47,562 nt of DNA from contig DATKBT010000042.1 of assembly GCA_035546295.1 (NCBI GenBank), positions 1 through 47,562 on the forward strand, written 5' to 3'. A program made the position numbers and the translations under genes. This DNA comes from DATKBT01 sp035546295. GTDB lineage: Bacteria; Acidobacteriota; Thermoanaerobaculia; Multivoradales; Multivoraceae. Of the stretch, positions 40,240 to 47,562 are shown piece by piece (within the stretch, counting starts at the first letter, position 1; every line of letters begins with the position of its first letter). The notes below the pieces were generated by a model, which had not been told where the DNA came from, did no database searches, and was given only the letters and a program-made list of their open reading frames with translations.

Positions 40240-42864
40240 TCAAATGTCGAAGTCGTACTTGACCCGGGCGTAGTAGAAGGCGCCGTTGAAACCGAACGGC
40301 GTGAACTGGCTGTACAGGTTGCCGACGCCGGAGCGGGCGCCGGCGTTCTCGTCTGGGGTGGTGTCGAAGAGGTTCTGGACGCCGAGGACGAAGGTCAGCC
40401 CGTTGGCCAGGCTGTAGGCTCCCTCGACGTCGCACAGGGTCTCGCCCGAGTAGGCGACGCCGTCCTCGGAGTCGAACCAGCCGGCCCAGTAGCTGGAGCG
40501 CACGAGAAAACGCCATCGGTCGCCGACGCGCTGGTCCCAGCTGAGGTTGACGCGGGTGTCCGGCAGCCCCTCCTCGAGCTCGCGGATGCGGATCGCATCG
40601 ACGGTGTCGGGGTTGAAGCGCGTCACCTCGGTGTCGGTGTTGTTGAACAGCAGGCTGAACGAGGTGTCGCCGTCGAGTGCGCGCGGCGTCCAGGTCGCCA
40701 CCAGGTCGAAGCCGTCGGTCTGGGTGTCGAAGTCGTTGACGAAGAAGCGGAAGTTCTCGAGGTTGCCCGCCGAGGTGATGCCCTCGGCGATCAGGTCGTC
40801 GACCTCGTCCGGGGTCAGCGTGAAGAGCTGGCTCAACGCCAGCCGGTCGCTGACGTCGACGCGGAAGAAGTCGGCGGTGAGCAGGAAGCCCCCCTTCTGG
40901 TAGACGGCGCCGAGCGAGTAGTTCTCCGACTCTTCGGGCTCGAGCGGCTCGCCACCGCGCAGCTGCGCGACTCGCGAGATCGAGGGGATGGTGCCGTTGT
41001 TGACCAGCTCCATCTGCACCAGGTCGAACTCGGTGGTCACGTTGAATGCGTTCGACTGCCCCGGGGTCGGCGCGCGGAAACCGGTGCTCACCGCGCCGCG
41101 GAGCTGGAACTGCTCGGTGACGGCGAAGCGTCCCGAGAGCTTGCCGTTGGTGGTGGTGCCGAAGTCCTCGTAGTCCTCGAAGCGGGCGGCGACGCCGAAC
41201 GACCACCGTCCCGCCGAACCCGCCCGCTCGAGGTCGCCGTAGACCGCCCAGTTGCTGCGACTCCAGGTGCCCGCGGCGATGTCGCCGAAGCCCGGAAAGC
41301 CGTTCGACGCGGCGCTGAACCCCTGCGCTGCGAGCGGGCCGATGTCATAGGACTCGAGCTGGCCGATGCCGATCTCGAACTCCTCGTCGCGCCACTCGAC
41401 GCCGCCCGCCAGGTTGGTCGAGTCGCCGATCGGATAGGTCACGTCGAAGTTCAAGTTGAGCTCGTCCTGCGCGTAGAGGCCGGGGTCGAACTCGGTCGGC
41501 GTGGCCGGCCCGAGCGAGGCGTTGACCGTGTTGGAGATGAAGAAGTCGACCTCGTTGGTCCCGTACGAGGCGCTGGCGTCCCAGCCCAGGTCGCCGACCT
41601 GCCCGCGCAGGCCGAGCAGCAGCGAGCCGTCCTCGACGTCGCCGCCGAACTGCGGGGTGAAGCCGCCCGGGAACAGCTCCTGGAACGAGAAGCAGTTGGG
41701 GTCGTTGAACACCTGCTGGAGGGCGACCGGATCGGGCACGTCGTCGACGATGCGCACGATCGGGCAGCCGGCGGAGCCGTCGAGGATGCCGTCCTGCGCG
41801 TCGATCAGATCGCCGATCAGGAGGGTGTCGCCACCGTCGTTGCTGAACACCGCGTCGCGAGTGTTGGGGTTGCGGTAGAAGAAGCCGCCGGTCACCGACT
41901 TGCTGGCGTAGTTGGCGTGACCGTAGAACTGGTTGCTGGCGCCGACCTGGCTGCCGAAGTTGGCGAACAGCTTGACGTCGTCGTCGATCTCGGGATTGCC
42001 CCAGATCTGCGCCGGATCGCGAACCGCGGTGTTGCCCGCCCGGATCAGGGCCGCCGCATCGTCGCGCTGGACGCTGCGGCTGGTCGGATCGCTCTGGCCG
42101 AGCTCGGCGGTGAGGTTGAGGAACCCGTCGGCGCCCAGGCCGAACCCGAAGTTGCCGGCGACCGTCCCGGTCTGACCGTCCCCCTCGGCGAACTCGCCGC
42201 CGCGGATCTCGACGGTGCCGCTGCCCACGCTGTCCTTGAGGATGAAGTTGAGCACGCCCGCGATGGCGTCGGAGCCGTACTGCGCCGACGCTCCGTCGCG
42301 CAGCACCTCGGCCTGGCGCAGCGCGATCGCGGGGATGGTCGAGATGTCGGGGCCCTGAGCGCCATCGGCGACGCCGTTGCCGATCCAGCTGATCACGGCC
42401 GCGCGGTGGCGGCGCTTGTTGTTGACCAGCACCAGGGTGTGGTCGGGAGCGAGCCCGCGCAGGTTGGCGGGGCGGACCAGGGTGGCGGCGTCGCTGATCG
42501 GCTGGGTGTTGACGTTGTAGGAGGGGGTGAGGTTGCGCAGCAGGTTGCTGACGTCGGTGTCTCCCTGCTGGATGAGCTCCTCCACCGGGATCACGTCGAT
42601 CGGCACCATCGACTCGACCACCGACCTGCCCTCCGCGCGCGTGCCGGTGACGACGATCGTCTCGGCGAAGCTCTCCGGGGGCTCGGGCTCCTCCTGCGGA
42701 TCCTGATCCTCCCCCTCGTCGGCCTCCTGCTCCTGAGGAGCCTCGTCCTGCTCCTGCTGCTCCTGCTGCTCCTGCTGGGCTCGTGCCCATCCGGGGAGTC
42801 CGAGCCAGACCATCATCGCGAGCCCGACCGGTACTGCGACCAGAGTCTTCTTGGAGGCTTGCAT
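40240..42864 (-). CDS. TonB-dependent outer-membrane receptor, large
   Basis: 874 residues from the ATG at 42864 (AGGAG upstream; a GTG lies one codon earlier). The signal peptide is followed by a Gln/Glu-rich low-complexity linker ('QQEQQEQQEQDEAPQEQE') of about 35 residues, then 'ESFAETIVVTGTR', the typical TonB-box-like entry. Plug motifs 'RGLAPDHTLVLVNNKRRHR' and 'EVLRDGASAQYGSDAIAGV' precede a long barrel. This plug type, with 'VLVNNKRRH', is common in receptors for peptides, carbohydrates or siderophores of unknown identity. It is coupled to the methyltransferase and divergent from the cupredoxin protein. Confidence 0.93.
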   Translation of the reverse strand: MQASKKTLVAVPVGLAMMVWLGLPGWARAQQEQQEQQEQDEAPQEQEADEGEDQDPQEEPEPPESFAETIVVTGTRAEGRSVVESMVPIDVIPVEELIQQGDTDVSNLLRNLTPSYNVNTQPISDAATLVRPANLRGLAPDHTLVLVNNKRRHRAAVISWIGNGVADGAQGPDISTIPAIALRQAEVLRDGASAQYGSDAIAGVLNFILKDSVGSGTVEIRGGEFAEGDGQTGTVAGNFGFGLGADGFLNLTAELGQSDPTSRSVQRDDAAALIRAGNTAVRDPAQIWGNPEIDDDVKLFANFGSQVGASNQFYGHANYASKSVTGGFFYRNPNTRDAVFSNDGGDTLLIGDLIDAQDGILDGSAGCPIVRIVDDVPDPVALQQVFNDPNCFSFQELFPGGFTPQFGGDVEDGSLLLGLRGQVGDLGWDASASYGTNEVDFFISNTVNASLGPATPTEFDPGLYAQDELNLNFDVTYPIGDSTNLAGGVEWRDEEFEIGIGQLESYDIGPLAAQGFSAASNGFPGFGDIAAGTWSRSNWAVYGDLERAGSAGRWSFGVAARFEDYEDFGTTTNGKLSGRFAVTEQFQLRGAVSTGFRAPTPGQSNAFNVTTEFDLVQMELVNNGTIPSISRVAQLRGGEPLEPEESENYSLGAVYQKGGFLLTADFFRVDVSDRLALSQLFTLTPDEVDDLIAEGITSAGNLENFRFFVNDFDTQTDGFDLVATWTPRALDGDTSFSLLFNNTDTEVTRFNPDTVDAIRIRELEEGLPDTRVNLSWDQRVGDRWRFLVRSSYWAGWFDSEDGVAYSGETLCDVEGAYSLANGLTFVLGVQNLFDTTPDENAGARSGVGNLYSQFTPFGFNGAFYYARVKYDFDI

Positions 42865-42947
42865 CACCGCTTCTCCTGTGGTCGTCCGCGAAACAAGCGG
42901 TTTCGGGGAAATCCGAAAGGCAGCCTAGCAGCAGCCCGCCCGTCCAC

Positions 42948-42989
42948 GTGAGTCCCTCGTGAACCGCTGGACCGCAGCGAGGGACCCAC
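42948..42989. promoter_or_regulatory. 12-bp inverted repeat in the TonB/cupredoxin divergent promoter
   Basis: GTGAGTCCCTCG (42948-42959) and CGAGGGACCCAC (42978-42989) are inverted with one mismatch across 18 bases. They lie midway between the starts of the TonB receptor (minus) and cupredoxin (plus) genes, where a shared regulator would bind. A separate small stem CGAAAC/GTTTCG (42889-42905) lies in the receptor's leader. Confidence 0.5.
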
Positions 42990-43023
42990 TTCGAAGAACC
43001 TGCCCTCGAAAGGGGAAGCACCG

Positions 43024-44514
43024 ATGACCCTCCAACGAATCCCTCGAATCTCGGCCTTGACGACGGCGATCGCGCTCAGCGTCGCCATCGCTCCGGGCCG
43101 CGCCGAGAACCACCGCGTCCGCGTGCTCAACGACCGCTTCGATCCACCGATGCTCACCATCCAGACCGGCGACACGGTGACCTGGACCAACGTCGGCGGT
43201 GGCCAGCACAACGTGCGCGCCGACAGCGGCCAGTTCCGGTGCGCCCAGGACTGCGACGATGTCGGCCCGGGCGGCCCGCCCGACTACGATCCCGACTCCC
43301 CCTCCGACAATCCCGGCGATCCGTCGACCGCCAACTGGAGCTCGACCGTCGAGTTCGATCGGAAGGGCGAGGTGCCCTACCACTGCGAGGTCCACGGTGG
43401 ACCGGGCGGCGTCGGGATGAGCGGAGTCGTCGTCGTCGGCGGCGGCAGCTCCGGCGGCGGCGCCGGCATCATCGAGCTCACCTCCGAGCGCTTCACCGTG
43501 CGCGAGGATCTCGGGCCGGCGACGGTTCGAGTCCGTCGCACCGACGGGTCCTCCGGCGCTGTCGGCGCCCGTCTCACCGCCGGCGCCGGCACCGCCACTC
43601 CGTCGGTCGACTTCACGCCGGTCTCCGAGGTCCTGCAGTGGGCCGACGGCGCGACCGGGGAGCGGTCCGTCCAGGTCCCCATTCTCGACGACCTGGAGGT
43701 CGAGGGGGTCGAGACGGTGAGCCTGACGCTCACCGAGGTGACCGGCGGGGCGACCCTCGGGCGCGCGAACGGCGAGATCCGGATCACCGACGACGACTCC
43801 CCAGACGACTCCGGAGACGGCGGCGTCCTCGCGCTGACAGTCGAGCGCTCGGCGGCGCTCGAGGGGGGCGCGCCGGCCGTGCTCGGCGTCGAGCGGACCG
43901 GCAGCCTGCAGGGCCGCGTCACCGTCGAGTGGTCGGTGGCGCCCGACGAGGCGGCGGGCGGCGATCTCGCCGCTCCCACCGGCGGCACCCTGGTCTGGGA
44001 GTCCGGCGAGGGGGGGGTGCGCTCCTTCGAGGTCACGGCCACTGCCGACGAGGCGATCGAGGTCGCCGAGTCGGCGCGCGTCAGCCTCGCCAACCCGACC
44101 GGCGGCGCCAGCCTCGGCGCTGCGAGCGAAGCCACGATCTTCCTGGTCGATGCCGAGGACGGTCCGTGCGTGTCGGACACCCAGCGGCTGTGCCTCAACG
44201 GCGGCCGGTTCGTGGTGCGGACCCAGTTCGCCGCGCCGGAGGCCGGGCTCGCCGCCGCTCGATCGGTCGAGCTCACCGACGACTCCGGCTACTTCACGTT
44301 CTTCGACGAGAGCAACGTCGAATCGGTGATCAAGGTGCTCGCCGCCTGCGGGGTCAACGATCGCTACTGGGTGTTCGCCGCCGGGCTGACCAACGTCGAG
44401 GTGCGGCTCAGCGTCGTCGACACCGCGGCCGCGGAGGCGCGCATCTACGTCAACCCGCAGGGCACCTCGTTCCTGCCGATCCAGGACACCTCGGCGTTCG
44501 CCACCTGCCCTTAG
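43024..44514 (+). CDS. Secreted cupredoxin with two Calx-beta domains
   Basis: 496 residues, with GGGGAAG before the ATG and a signal peptide ('ALSVAIAPGRA'). A plastocyanin-like domain at about residues 28-140 has copper ligands His62 ('GGGQHNV'), Cys121 and His124 ('YHCEVHGG') and Met132 ('GVGMSG'), a type 1 copper site. Two Calx-beta-like domains follow ('LTSERFTVREDLGPATVRV' and 'LTVERSAALEGG'). The C-terminus has 'LCLNGGRFVVRTQF', 'YFTFFDESNVESVIKVL' and 'YWVFAAGLTNVEV', a domain I associate with Thermoanaerobaculia. It may carry electrons or copper outside the inner membrane. Confidence 0.87.
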   Translation: MTLQRIPRISALTTAIALSVAIAPGRAENHRVRVLNDRFDPPMLTIQTGDTVTWTNVGGGQHNVRADSGQFRCAQDCDDVGPGGPPDYDPDSPSDNPGDPSTANWSSTVEFDRKGEVPYHCEVHGGPGGVGMSGVVVVGGGSSGGGAGIIELTSERFTVREDLGPATVRVRRTDGSSGAVGARLTAGAGTATPSVDFTPVSEVLQWADGATGERSVQVPILDDLEVEGVETVSLTLTEVTGGATLGRANGEIRITDDDSPDDSGDGGVLALTVERSAALEGGAPAVLGVERTGSLQGRVTVEWSVAPDEAAGGDLAAPTGGTLVWESGEGGVRSFEVTATADEAIEVAESARVSLANPTGGASLGAASEATIFLVDAEDGPCVSDTQRLCLNGGRFVVRTQFAAPEAGLAAARSVELTDDSGYFTFFDESNVESVIKVLAACGVNDRYWVFAAGLTNVEVRLSVVDTAAAEARIYVNPQGTSFLPIQDTSAFATCP

Positions 44515-44529
44515 CAGCCGTGGCGGCGC

Positions 44530-46467
44530 TCATGGGCAGTCGAGCTGGTCGTCGGTGCGCGCGCGGAAGCGGCCGCCGCCCTCGACCGCGAAGCCCGATG
44601 CAAGAACGACGCGGCTGCCGGCGACGAAGCTGACGTCCTCGGAAGCGCCGACCGTGAACCCGTCGCCGGCGCGGATCGTTCCTTCGGCGAGGTAGACCGT
44701 CTCGATGCCGTTGCCGGCCGCGTCGAGCTCGAGCGTCACGGCGGCGCCCGGCGTGCAGTCGTAGCTCTCGGCCGTGGTCGACACCTGAGCATCGTCGTTC
44801 CCGGCCGACGGATCGTCGCTCGTCGAGGAGACCTCGACCGAGTTCGTCAGGCTCGACGGCCCGGAGGCGTCGACGGTGACTCGGACGCTGTAGGAGAGGG
44901 CCTCCCCAGCCGCCAGGCTCCCCAGACTGCAGACCGGCACGCCGCCGGGGTCCTCGGCGCAGCCCTCGGTCTCGACGAATCCGACTCCCGGGGGGAGCGA
45001 CTCGGTCACCTGGATGCCGAGGGCGTGGCCTGGCCCGTGGTTGGTCAACGTGACCTGGTACCACAGGCTGGCGCCGCGCGGCGACGGGTCGTCGCTCGCG
45101 CTCTTGGCGATCGACAGGTCCGCCGCCTGGGGCGGATCGAGCGAAATGCCGAGCTGATACATCTGGGCCCGGTCGACGTCGCCGGCGACGCGCAGGTAGT
45201 AGGTGCCGGTCGCCGGCAGCGCGAAGGCCGTGATCGTCTCGGCCACGCCGAGGCCGCCGGCGTCGGCGAAGGCGAGCAGGGTCGAGCCGTCGACGTGGCG
45301 CAGCTCGAGCGCGAGGTCGCTCTGGCGCAGCGCGTCGAAGGAGGTTCCCGCGGTGCATTGGCCGAAGTTGTGGTCATCCTGATCGGTGATCTGGGGGCCG
45401 GACAGGTAGGTCGTTCCCGTGGGCGTGACGGTCGCGGTCAAGGTGGCGCCGCCGATGCCGCCGAAGGCCAAGTAGTCGAGGTCGCTGATGCCGTCGACAC
45501 TGAGGCCCGCGAGCCCTGCCGAGCCCGAGCCGCCGAGGTCGCCGAACGAAGCGGCGGTGAGCGCCGTGTCGTTCTGGTCGGGCACCTCGGCGAAGTCACC
45601 GTAGCCGCGATTGCCGGCGAGCACGTCGTCCTGCTGCGGGCCGTCGAAGCCGGTGCCCAGGAACGGCTCCATCAGCTTGGTGCCGTTGACCGGACAGACG
45701 TGCGAGAGACCGATGCCGTGGCCGTGCTCGTGCGCGAGCGTATTGCGAAAGAGACGATAGTTGTTGGTCGAGCTGCTGAAGCTCGAGACGTTGTCGGTGT
45801 CGAGCACCATCTCGCCGTTGTTGGGAAAGAAGTTGTAGGCGAGCACGTTCGAGCCCGACTGCCCGTCGATCGAGTGGCCGCCGATGCGCACGTCGCCGCG
45901 CACGCCGAGGACGCCGGGCGACGCCAGGCTCGAGGCCGAGAGCGCCGCGCCGTCGTCGGCCGGCTCGTAGACGTAGCTGAGCCCTGTGAGCTCGCTCCAC
46001 CGGCCGAACACCGCGTCGACCAGCGCCCACCAGGCGCGCTGGGTCAGGTCGGCGCCCCCCGGGCCGGCGCCGCCGTGATGGATGCCGTCCAGGAAGTCGA
46101 TCAGGTCGCTGGGACTCGAGCCCTCGCCGATGAAGCCCGGGATCGTCGTCCCGTCCGGCACGATGCTCCAGGTGATCGTCGTCGGATCGCCGTGATTCAA
46201 CCCGCCGCCGTCGCTCGCCGTCGCGCTCCAGCGAGCGTCGTCCGCGAACGTGAACGCGGCGGCGAGGCGGCCGGGCGCATCGCCGAGCCGCGGGTCGCGT
46301 CCAGAGGGGACCCAGGCGCAGGTCAGCTTCCCCTCGCCGTCGACCCGCATCACGGCGATCTCGGCCTCCTGCGCCGACGTGGCGAAGGGGACGGCGAGCA
46401 GAAGGGTCGCCGGGAGGAGGACGGACCGCACCGCCCGGCTGTGCCAGGGGAGAGAGGACAGGGGCAT
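44530..46467 (-). CDS. Secreted matrixin-like metalloprotease with DUF11 domain
   Basis: 645 residues from the ATG at 46467, just before a signal peptide ('SVLLPATLLLAVPFATSA'); the open frame extends further upstream without protein character. The zinc-binding metzincin motif is complete: 'HEHGHGIGLSH' at about residues 245-255. Downstream are a beta-rich region ('GTYYLRVAGDVDRAQMYQLG'), a DUF11 domain ('LSIAKSASDDPSPRGASLWY') and a C-terminal module with 'VVLASGFAVEGGGRFRAR', resembling the end of the CAP protein at 16294 and the '3-coathanger' repeats. No propeptide Cys-switch was found. Secreted peptidase, probably. Confidence 0.85.
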   Translation of the reverse strand: MPLSSLPWHSRAVRSVLLPATLLLAVPFATSAQEAEIAVMRVDGEGKLTCAWVPSGRDPRLGDAPGRLAAAFTFADDARWSATASDGGGLNHGDPTTITWSIVPDGTTIPGFIGEGSSPSDLIDFLDGIHHGGAGPGGADLTQRAWWALVDAVFGRWSELTGLSYVYEPADDGAALSASSLASPGVLGVRGDVRIGGHSIDGQSGSNVLAYNFFPNNGEMVLDTDNVSSFSSSTNNYRLFRNTLAHEHGHGIGLSHVCPVNGTKLMEPFLGTGFDGPQQDDVLAGNRGYGDFAEVPDQNDTALTAASFGDLGGSGSAGLAGLSVDGISDLDYLAFGGIGGATLTATVTPTGTTYLSGPQITDQDDHNFGQCTAGTSFDALRQSDLALELRHVDGSTLLAFADAGGLGVAETITAFALPATGTYYLRVAGDVDRAQMYQLGISLDPPQAADLSIAKSASDDPSPRGASLWYQVTLTNHGPGHALGIQVTESLPPGVGFVETEGCAEDPGGVPVCSLGSLAAGEALSYSVRVTVDASGPSSLTNSVEVSSTSDDPSAGNDDAQVSTTAESYDCTPGAAVTLELDAAGNGIETVYLAEGTIRAGDGFTVGASEDVSFVAGSRVVLASGFAVEGGGRFRARTDDQLDCP

Positions 46468-46575
46468 GAGAAGAGGCCCGAGCGGCGCACAGCCGATCGC
46501 TCGAAGAGAAGAAGAAACGAACCGATCAATGCTAGCACCGGCGTGGTCGCCCCGCCCGGACACGATCCCGCCGGC

Positions 46576-46740
46576 CTAAGGGTCCGCGTAAGAATGAGTT
46601 CTGCATTCTGTGTGTCGAGGCGCACGCCTGGCAAGGCGCGAGGAGAGCGCATATCGGGAATATGTAAGCGACGAGCAACGCAGCCAGCCGGGATGGATCG
46701 GCGGCCAGATGCGGGAGTTATTGGTTACGCGAACCCTAAG
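46576..46740. mobile_element. MITE-like element (165 bp) with imperfect terminal inverted repeats
   Basis: CTAAGGGTCCGCGTAA (46576-46591) and TTACGCGAACCCTAAG (46725-46740) match as inverted repeats at 14 of 16 positions, with weaker similarity for about 20 further bases inward. The interior has no coding capacity; GCATATCGGGAATATG near 46650 is a small internal inverted repeat. Size and layout fit a non-autonomous element. It differs in sequence from the element at 21260 and ends 40 bases before the antitoxin gene. Confidence 0.65.
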
Positions 46741-46779
46741 ATCGCACCGTGGCAGGATTCCAAAACGAGAGTGGAGAAG

Positions 46780-47013
46780 ATGAGCATCTCGCTCGACGCT
46801 GCACTGGCGGAAGAGGCCCGCGAGGCCGCGGCCCGAGCCGGCAACAACCTCTCCGGATGGCTGGCGGAGGCGGCCAGGGCGCGACTGCGTGGTGATGCGC
46901 TCGAGGACTTTCTGCCCGACTGGGAGAGCCGTCATGGCGCGCTCGATCCGGAGGAGATCGAGCGAGCGGAGCGGGACCTGCGGCGCGCCCACCGCGCAAC
47001 GCCGCCCTCGTGA
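46780..47013 (+). CDS. Type II antitoxin (orphan, toxin decayed)
   Basis: 77 residues from the ATG at 46780, with GGAG seven bases upstream. 'MSISLDAALAEEAREAAARAG' and 'NLSGWLAEAARARLRGDALE' look like a ribbon-helix-helix DNA-binding part, and 'WESRHGALDPEEIERAERDL' like the toxin-binding tail. This pattern usually precedes a VapC-type toxin. Here the stop overlaps the start of a broken PIN gene (GTGA at 47010-47013), so the antitoxin may still autorepress but protects against nothing nearby. Confidence 0.65.
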   Translation: MSISLDAALAEEAREAAARAGNNLSGWLAEAARARLRGDALEDFLPDWESRHGALDPEEIERAERDLRRAHRATPPS

Positions 47014-47227
47014 CCGCCCTCGTCCTGGTGCCGGCGCGCTGATCGCCGTCAACGCCGGAGAGCATCCGCGAGCAGACCTACGGCGGCGAACCCCAGGCCC
47101 CGTCGACCTCGACCGACCTATCTTCGAACGGAATACCCTGTCCTCCCGGCCGCACGCCCGACCGCTCCCCGTCGCTCGCTCCTGGACCCAACCGGCCACA
47201 GCCCACGCGGCAGCGGCGGGGCACCGG
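47010..47227 (+). pseudogene. VapC-type toxin remnant, frameshifted
   Basis: A GTG at 47010, overlapping the antitoxin stop, begins 'VTALVL', then one base is missing and the frame stops at 47040-47042. Reading on one frame over, from 47030, gives 'AGALIAVNAGEHPR', the expected start of a PIN domain after 'VLD'. The lost base falls in the codon of the first catalytic Asp. Only about 215 bases remain before the kinase gene ends, too short for a complete PIN domain, and later codons look scrambled. Confidence 0.6.
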
Positions 47228-47562
47228 CTACGCGGTCACCGGGAGCGTGAAGTGGACGGTGGTCCCCTCGCCGAGCGTGCTCTCGGCCCAGATGCGTCCG
47301 CCGTGGCCGTGCACGATGCACCTGGAGATGTAGAGCCCGAGCCCCACGCCGCGGCGGTCGCGGCCGCCGGCTTGGACGAAGCGCTCGAACACCGCCTTCA
47401 GCCTGTCGGCGGGGATCCCGCCACCCGTGTCGCTCACCGCGACGTGGATGTCTGGGCCCACGCGTTCGGCGCGTAGGACGACCCGACCGCGGGCCGGCGT
47501 GAACTTGAGCGCGTTCTCGAGCAGGTTGCCGAGCACCTGGAGGATCCGCGCGGCGTCGAGCG
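47228..47562 (-). CDS. Sensor histidine kinase, C-terminal ATPase domain (5' end outside window)
   Basis: About 111 residues are visible; the frame is open to the window end. The ATP-binding boxes are in order: N box 'LLENALKFTP', G1 'DTGGGIP', F box 'FERFVQ' and G2 'GVGLGLYISRCIVHGHGG', ending 'TTVHFTLPVTA'. This is the HATPase_c domain of a two-component kinase. The sensor and dimerisation parts and the response regulator are outside the window. Confidence 0.9.
   Translation of the reverse strand, partial: LDAARILQVLGNLLENALKFTPARGRVVLRAERVGPDIHVAVSDTGGGIPADRLKAVFERFVQAGGRDRRGVGLGLYISRCIVHGHGGRIWAESTLGEGTTVHFTLPVTA

Overview
The window is about 47.5 kb of very GC-rich bacterial DNA, coding on both strands. 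It looks like a Gram-negative member of the Acidobacteriota, possibly the Thermoanaerobaculia. This is an inference from family content. There are three TonB-dependent receptors and a FadL-type porin, so there is an outer membrane. There is also an ADOP-type duplicated permease with its PadR regulator, two giant BNR/VPS10-propeller proteins, a TPR tail of the kind found in acidobacterial signalling proteins, and a C-terminal domain on the cupredoxin protein that I associate with this class. No rRNA, tRNA, CRISPR array or complete insertion sequence was seen.

Region by region. 1-5800: a truncated TPR protein, a decayed minus-strand gene, a DUF222/HNH nuclease whose gene carries three copies of a 16-bp palindrome, an MFS transporter, and a minus-strand group of small membrane proteins, one of them apparently frameshifted. 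6200-14925: a catabolic block. A minus-strand operon (amidase, sarcosine-oxidase-like flavoenzyme, TonB receptor) is divergent from a PEP-mutase/isocitrate-lyase-like enzyme, which converges on a two-subunit molybdenum hydroxylase. 14926-18160: structured hairpin repeats, a small lipoprotein and a small membrane protein, a secreted CAP-domain protein and a membrane-gene remnant. 18160-25120: a membrane PQQ-like propeller, a cytochrome P450, a MITE-like element whose terminal repeat supplies the P450 stop codon, a large cytochrome c protein with a degenerate copper-monooxygenase fold, and a FadL porin.

25138-28224: an ADOP permease and PadR regulator behind a promoter with two pairs of 22-bp-spaced repeats. 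28307-38519: two BNR-propeller proteins on opposite strands bracket a minus-strand run of TonB receptor, zinc-ribbon-less ribosomal protein S14 and DUF4399 lipoprotein. I read that run as a candidate zinc-limitation locus. 38546-39460: a VapBC module with a visible operator, then a GC-rich minisatellite. 39534-46467: a TonB receptor coupled to a methyltransferase, divergent from a cupredoxin/Calx-beta protein across an inverted repeat, then a secreted matrixin-like protease. 46576-47562: a second MITE-like element, an antitoxin whose VapC partner is broken by a one-base frameshift at its first catalytic residue, and the 3' end of a sensor kinase gene.

The strongest leads are the zinc-locus hypothesis with DUF4399, the palindromes in the HNH nuclease gene, the degenerate copper fold fused to cytochrome c, the tandem PadR operators, the two MITE-like elements and the antitoxin orphaned by toxin decay.
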